This document shows positions 58,639 to 64,000 of a stretch of 64,000 nt of DNA, one piece after another. Position 1 is the first letter of the stretch. Each line of letters opens with the position of its first letter. This DNA is from Prochlorococcus sp. AG-418-K17 (GTDB lineage: Bacteria > Cyanobacteriota > Cyanobacteriia > PCC-6307 > Cyanobiaceae), in contig QCMD01000001.1 of assembly GCA_003214055.1 (NCBI GenBank), positions 172,859 through 236,858 on the forward strand, in the 5' to 3' direction. The position numbers and the translations under genes were made by a program. The notes below the pieces were generated by a model, which did not search any database, was not told the origin of the DNA, and was given only the letters and a program-made list of their open reading frames with translations.

Positions 58639-58675
58639 ATGATTATTTTACTCGATAAACAACAATAATTCAGAA

Positions 58676-59287
58676 TTAATTTTGTTTATTGATTTGGGAG
58701 AATTCTAATTCTACAGGAGTTTCGCGCCCAAAAATTGAAAGTAGTGCTTTTAATTTATTTCTCTCGCCTGAAACTTCTATAACTTCTCCTTGGAAATCCT
58801 TGAATGGCCCACTTGTTACGATAATTCTATCTTTTTCTTCAATATCTAATTTAATAACAGCTTTTTTCTCTGAGGCGCGTTTGAAGATTCTATTAACCTC
58901 TTGTCTGGATAATGGTCTAGGTTTGATATGCCCTCTTGATCTACCGCTTCCTCTACCATCTTCTGCACCAACGAAGTTGATTACATTAGGTGTACTTTTG
59001 ACGGCCATCATTGTATCTTCATCAAGAATCATTCTGACAAGAACATAGCCAGGAAAAACTTTTTCTTCTGTAGTTTGTCTGGTTCCATCTTTTTTTAGCT
59101 TAATTCCAGGAGTTTGAGGGATCTCTATTTCAATTATTCTATTATTAACTCCTAAAGTTACTGATCGCTGTTCAAGAGTTGCTTTTACTTTCTTCTCACA
59201 GCTTGATGCAACTTGAACCGCATACCATCTTGCGATGCTAGTGTTTGCCTTTGAAGAACCAATACTGGTACTTAATTCATTACTCAT
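58676..59287 (-). CDS. nusG: Transcription termination/antitermination protein NusG
   Basis: NusG binds RNA polymerase and links transcription with translation and Rho. It has 203 residues. The NGN domain starts at ARWYAVQVASSCEKKVKATL and includes FPGYVLVRMIL; the KOW domain has DRIIVTSGPFKDFQGEVIEV. An extra N-terminal stretch of about 18 residues precedes it. It lies between secE and rplK, the standard order. Confidence 0.97.
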   Translation of the reverse strand: MSNELSTSIGSSKANTSIARWYAVQVASSCEKKVKATLEQRSVTLGVNNRIIEIEIPQTPGIKLKKDGTRQTTEEKVFPGYVLVRMILDEDTMMAVKSTPNVINFVGAEDGRGSGRSRGHIKPRPLSRQEVNRIFKRASEKKAVIKLDIEEKDRIIVTSGPFKDFQGEVIEVSGERNKLKALLSIFGRETPVELEFSQINKQN

Positions 59288-59336
59288 TTTTTCTAAACTA
59301 GATAAGGTACTGTGAAGAACTTAGATTTCACGAGAT

Positions 59337-59579
59337 TTAACGGAAAATTTGCGATGCTGCCCATCCGTAAAACCTACTCACTGAAGCTATGGCCGCAGCT
59401 GAGAAGGACACCATAATTATAACCGCTAGTGATTCGCTAAATAGCTGTTGTTTGTTAGGCCATACAACTAGTTTAAGTTCGTCGTAAGTGGAGCTTAAGA
59501 AATTTTTCTTTTTCTTAGGCTCAACTATTTCTGCAGGCTCTTTTTTTTGAGGTTCTTGATTAGTAGTAGGAGTCGTCAC
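59337..59579 (-). CDS. secE: Preprotein translocase subunit SecE
   Basis: SecE is the essential small subunit of the SecYEG channel. It has 80 residues with a charged, proline-rich N-terminus and one membrane helix (about 50-72: ESLAVIIMVSFSAAAIASV). The conserved amphipathic part STYDELKLVVWPNKQQL precedes the helix. It is the first gene of the secE-nusG-rplKAJL run. Confidence 0.93.
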   Translation of the reverse strand: MTTPTTNQEPQKKEPAEIVEPKKKKNFLSSTYDELKLVVWPNKQQLFSESLAVIIMVSFSAAAIASVSRFYGWAASQIFR

Positions 59580-59640
59580 AAATTTTAGGTTGAATTTAGT
59601 CTTTAACTCTTTATGTTATTTTAGCTTATCAATTTCCAAC

Positions 59641-62391
59641 TCAGCTAGTTCTAAATAAAATTCCATTTTTTTGAGAGTAACTTATTTTGATGGTTGTTTC
59701 TTTTCTATTTTTGAAGTTATCCTCCAATAACTTTGCTGCTAGTGGGTTTTCAATTTGCCTTCTGAGTTCTCTTCCAAGTGGTCTTGCGCCATATTTGGGT
59801 TCATAAGAATCATTTGCTATTTTTTGCATCACTTTAGTGTCAACGATGATTTTTATTCCTTGTTCAAGGAGTAAGTTCTTTAAATCCTCAATTTGAAGAA
59901 AAACTATTTTTTGAAGTTGATCAATAGATAATGGATCAAACTTTACTAATTCATCTATTCTATTTAAAAATTCAGGTCTAAAAATTGAAGCTAATGACTT
60001 GTTTATAGAATCATCTAGAGTTTGTTTATCAATTTTTAAATTAGGATTGTTTTCTCTAATATTTTTTGAATATTCCAAGATTATCTTACCTGCTAAATTA
60101 CTTGTCATAATTATGATTGTATTTTTAAAATCAACAGTACGACCTTGAGAATCTGTTAATCTACCTTCATCTAATACTTGTAAGAGAATATTAAAAACTT
60201 CTGAATGTGCTTTTTCGATTTCGTCGAGAAGTATTACTGAATAGGGCTTTCGTCTTACCGCTTCAGTTAATTGACCTCCTTCTTCGTAGCCAACATAACC
60301 TGGGGGAGCTCCTAGCAATCTTGCTACAGCATTTTTCTCCATATATTCACTCATGTCTAATCTTAACAAAGCTTCTTCTTCATCAAATAGTGCTGAAGCC
60401 AGAGATTTCGCTAATTCTGTTTTACCAACTCCTGTAGGGCCCATAAAGAGAAATGATCCCACTGGCCTTTTTGGACTCTTCATGCCAACTCGAGCTCTTC
60501 TTATTGCAGCAGAAACAGTTTGTATAGCTTTTTCTTGTCCAATAACTTTTTCAATTAATTCTTTTTCTAAATTAACAAGTTTTTTGCGTTCATTAGAAAC
60601 TACTTTAGAAATAGGAATCCCAGTAATTTTCGAAACTACATCAGCAATGTCATCAGGCTCAACTTGATATTTAAATTGGAAATTTATACTTTTTTTTGAT
60701 TTTTTAAGATTATCTTCAATTGTCAGAATCTCATCATCAATTTGGCTTAACTTTTCTTCAAGTTTATCGATAAAACTAAAATCATTTGTGTTCTCAATAT
60801 CTGAATTATAATTTTTGAGTTTTTTTATTATTTCATCTTGCTCTGTTAATAAGATAGAAAACTGTTCCATTTCTTGGCGCAAACTGTACCAATTATCTAA
60901 GAATTTATTCAGCGACTCCTCCGATATTTTTTTCTTAGCCAACAACTTCTTTTTTTCTTCGATATTTTCAATAAGTAAATTATCTAATTTTTCTTCAATT
61001 AAACTAATTGTTTGCTCTTGTTCAATAATGATCTCAGGCTTAAGATTTGATTCAATCTTAATTTGTGCGGCTGCCTCATCAATTAAATCTATCGCTTTAT
61101 CAGGTAGACATTTATCACTGATGTATCTATCAGCAAGTTTCGCAGAGTAATTAATTGCTTCATCTGTAATTCGGATGCCATGGTGCAATTCATATTTCTT
61201 TTTAATGCCTAGTAATATTTTTGAGCTTAAGTCAACCGAAGGTTCATTAACTATTATTTTTTGAAAACAATTATTTAATGTTTGATCTTTTTCAATAGTT
61301 TCTCGAAATTTTTCTGGCGTGGTAGTACCGATACATCTCAGCTCACCATCAGCTAATAGAGGTTTTAGAATATTACTTATGTCAGTAGTTGATCTATCAG
61401 AACTTATTATAGTGTGTATTTCATCGATAAATAAAATTTTTCCATGACTAGGATCTTTTAGTTCTTCAAGTATTGAACTTAGCCGCTCTTCTAATTGACC
61501 TCTAAATTTTGTCCCTGAAACCAATGCTCCTAAGTCAAGTGCAATAATTTTAGAATTTATTAGAGATTCAGGAACTTTTTTGTAAATGATTAATTGAGCT
61601 AAAAGATTTGCTATTGAGGTTTTACCTACTCCAGGATTGCCAATGAGAATTGGATTATTTTTGTTTCTTCTGCAAAGCACTCTCATTAAATTATTTATTT
61701 CATTTTCTCTTCCAATAACGGGATCAAGTTGACCCTTTTGAGCTGATGCAGTTAAATCTTTTCCATACAATGTAAGAGCATTTTCAGCTTCTTCACTCTT
61801 TAGTTTCGTTTGGACTTTTAATTTACTTTTTGGTTCTTGTAAAAGGGATTCTTTTCTTTTCAATAAATTTTCCTCAGGAGCATTTAATTTAGGTTGATTA
61901 TTTATTGAGACTGCGTTTTTATATACATTTAAATTTTTCGATTGCGTAATATTAGGGGAAAACTTTAATTCTTCTTCTAGTTTTTCTATCGAAAGATTAC
62001 TCTCTTCAAAAACATAATTACCTATTCTTAAATCTCTACCAAGAGCAATTAATAGATGAGGTATTTCTATAAACTTAGATCCCCATTGAACCTTTATTTG
62101 ATTCGCATTATCTAATAAAATTTCTAAATCTTCTCCAATAGTAAAAATATCCGATGAGTTTGTAGGCGTTTCTTCTAAAAAATCTTCCGTTATATCTAAA
62201 ACAGTATCTTGATCCACTGATAACTTTTCGATGAATGCAAAAAATTCACTTGACGTAAACAAAGTGTGAATTATATGTTCGATATTAAATTCGCTATGGT
62301 CCCATTTTTTTGCTGTTTCTTCTCCAAGAAGCAGAAGATTCCAACTTATGTCACTAAAAAGTTCAGGATTTGATGTAAGAGTTTCTCTCAT
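59641..62391 (-). CDS. clpB2: ClpB-type Hsp100 AAA+ ATPase (ClpB2-like)
   Basis: A 916-residue double AAA+ disaggregase/unfoldase. The N-terminal Clp_N-like domain (about 1-140) is divergent. AAA-1 starts near 205 with GRENEINNLM and has Walker A GNPGVGKTS (251-259) and Walker B ILFIDEIH. A long coiled-coil middle domain (about 430-570) is rich in Lys/Glu. AAA-2 has GPTGVGKTE and VILLDEIEKAH, followed by IIIMTSNLAGKII. No ClpP-docking IGF/IGL loop is apparent, so this is a chaperone rather than a protease subunit. Picocyanobacteria have such a second ClpB next to secE. A perfect AGGAGGT lies 17 bases before the ATG. Confidence 0.88.
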   Translation of the reverse strand: MRETLTSNPELFSDISWNLLLLGEETAKKWDHSEFNIEHIIHTLFTSSEFFAFIEKLSVDQDTVLDITEDFLEETPTNSSDIFTIGEDLEILLDNANQIKVQWGSKFIEIPHLLIALGRDLRIGNYVFEESNLSIEKLEEELKFSPNITQSKNLNVYKNAVSINNQPKLNAPEENLLKRKESLLQEPKSKLKVQTKLKSEEAENALTLYGKDLTASAQKGQLDPVIGRENEINNLMRVLCRRNKNNPILIGNPGVGKTSIANLLAQLIIYKKVPESLINSKIIALDLGALVSGTKFRGQLEERLSSILEELKDPSHGKILFIDEIHTIISSDRSTTDISNILKPLLADGELRCIGTTTPEKFRETIEKDQTLNNCFQKIIVNEPSVDLSSKILLGIKKKYELHHGIRITDEAINYSAKLADRYISDKCLPDKAIDLIDEAAAQIKIESNLKPEIIIEQEQTISLIEEKLDNLLIENIEEKKKLLAKKKISEESLNKFLDNWYSLRQEMEQFSILLTEQDEIIKKLKNYNSDIENTNDFSFIDKLEEKLSQIDDEILTIEDNLKKSKKSINFQFKYQVEPDDIADVVSKITGIPISKVVSNERKKLVNLEKELIEKVIGQEKAIQTVSAAIRRARVGMKSPKRPVGSFLFMGPTGVGKTELAKSLASALFDEEEALLRLDMSEYMEKNAVARLLGAPPGYVGYEEGGQLTEAVRRKPYSVILLDEIEKAHSEVFNILLQVLDEGRLTDSQGRTVDFKNTIIIMTSNLAGKIILEYSKNIRENNPNLKIDKQTLDDSINKSLASIFRPEFLNRIDELVKFDPLSIDQLQKIVFLQIEDLKNLLLEQGIKIIVDTKVMQKIANDSYEPKYGARPLGRELRRQIENPLAAKLLEDNFKNRKETTIKISYSQKNGILFRTS

Positions 62392-62408
62392 AAACTACAA
62401 AAATTAAT

Positions 62409-62415
62409 ACCTCCT
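62409..62415 (-). promoter_or_regulatory. Perfect Shine-Dalgarno sequence, unusually far from the clpB2 start
   Basis: AGGAGGT on the minus strand is 17 bases upstream of the clpB2 ATG, versus the usual 5-9. A TTG codon at the ideal distance is followed at once by TAG. Strong SD sequences are rare in this genome. Confidence 0.5.
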
Positions 62416-62553
62416 GATAATTAATTCTTATATTAATTAAGATTATCCTTAATAATCATCCCAAAATTCTTATATTGTAAAATCTAATTAAAAAAATAGC
62501 TTTTAAATTGATTTAAGCATATTTGTTTAACATATATATTTCAGATATTAGCC

Positions 62554-62570
62554 AAATAGTTCAGCTATTT
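62554..62570 (+). other. Small hairpin in the eno leader
   Basis: AAATAG-TTCAG-CTATTT forms a perfect 6-base stem 28 bases before the GTG start of eno. The 207-base clpB2/eno gap is otherwise AT-rich, with no further gene or clear promoter. Confidence 0.3.
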
Positions 62571-62595
62571 ATAGGATTTAAATAGTAATTAATAA

Positions 62596-63891
<1,296 letters not shown>

Positions 63892-63896
63892 TATTT

Positions 63897-64000
63897 CTAA
63901 CGCTTTAGTTTTTCTAAACGCGAACCTTTTCTCATGCTTAATTGGCATTTTATCCAATCTACAGTAATTGGCATTGCAAAAAATAGAGGTAATAGGGCAA
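63897..64000 (-). CDS. C-terminal end of a membrane-anchored protein (possible ABC1-family kinase)
   Basis: The gene runs off the right edge; 34 codons are visible, ending in TAG at 63897-63899. They encode a hydrophobic stretch (ALLPLFFAMPITVDWIK) and a basic tail ending RKGSRLEKLKR. In related picocyanobacteria an ABC1/UbiB-family kinase lies after eno on the opposite strand, and such proteins end in membrane helices, so that is the leading guess. No kinase motif is within the window. Confidence 0.4.
   Translation of the reverse strand, partial: ALLPLFFAMPITVDWIKCQLSMRKGSRLEKLKR

Noticed and set aside
60353..60667. Plus-strand frames of about 100 codons opposite clpB2
   Set aside because: Shadows of the conserved AAA-2 domain on the minus strand.

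Overview
The window is about 64 kb of very AT-rich, tightly packed genome, typical of a marine picocyanobacterium. It is almost certainly Prochlorococcus and most likely a high-light-adapted clade. I infer this from protein resemblance, from the low GC, from intergenic gaps that are usually under 100 bases, and from the gene set: cyanobacterial NDH-1 subunits, plant-type phytoene desaturase, chlM, an RbcR-type LysR regulator and phylloquinone synthesis. I saw no phage, insertion sequence, CRISPR array, integrase or tRNA. No gene-free stretch exceeds 300 bases; the longest are about 210 bases (before pgk and before eno) and 190 bases (before rplJ).

Layout. 1-12 kb: the end of a CCA-adding enzyme, an RRM protein, crtB and crtP, ndhM, a DUF3172 protein, rbcR, a Z-ISO-like zeta-carotene isomerase, ndhF, ndhD, scpA, a nucleotidyltransferase and metF. 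12.8-18.7 kb: a small LuxR regulator (PedR-like), a 47-residue ORF, then on the minus strand gltA followed by ndhA-I-G-E, nadK and a CYTH protein, the last genes abutting. 18.8-28.4 kb: an orphan membrane-anchored protein, a rhodanese, a frame-disrupted trpB, an SUI1-like factor, cysC, purE, chlM, an Rre1-like response regulator, a cysteine desulfurase, rsmH and ndhH. 28.4-34.6 kb: phylloquinone genes (hotdog thioesterase, menE, menC, menA, menF), then gshB and a glutaredoxin. 34.7-44 kb: prfB with the classical +1 frameshift site, ybeY, dgkA, a glutamine amidotransferase, an MBL-fold protein, hisC, argS, nadC and mnmE. 44-56 kb: the RelA/SpoT enzyme, a double-ATPase ABC protein, rluD and rbgA homologues, pgk, murG, a CobD-like aminotransferase, pyrD and rnhA. 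56-64 kb: the secE-nusG-rplK-rplA-rplJ-rplL cluster with structured leaders, a ClpB-type chaperone, eno, and the end of an unidentified membrane protein.

Functionally this is a core region. Eight NDH-1 subunit genes (A, D, E, F, G, H, I, M) sit among quinone synthesis, NAD kinase and redox-regulator genes, and among pigment genes (crtB, crtP, Z-ISO-like, chlM). Translation and ribosome genes dominate the right end.

The least ordinary items are the one-base insertion that breaks trpB, the prfB recoding site, a scpA gene whose conserved N-terminus lies upstream of any standard start codon, the ndh-nadK-CYTH unit facing a PedR-like regulator, inverted repeats between rbcR and the Z-ISO gene, and RNA structures before rplK, rplA and rplJ. 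I found no clear new multi-gene system such as a defence island or biosynthetic cluster. The nearest candidate is the 12.8-17.5 kb redox/NADP neighbourhood, and that is a hypothesis.
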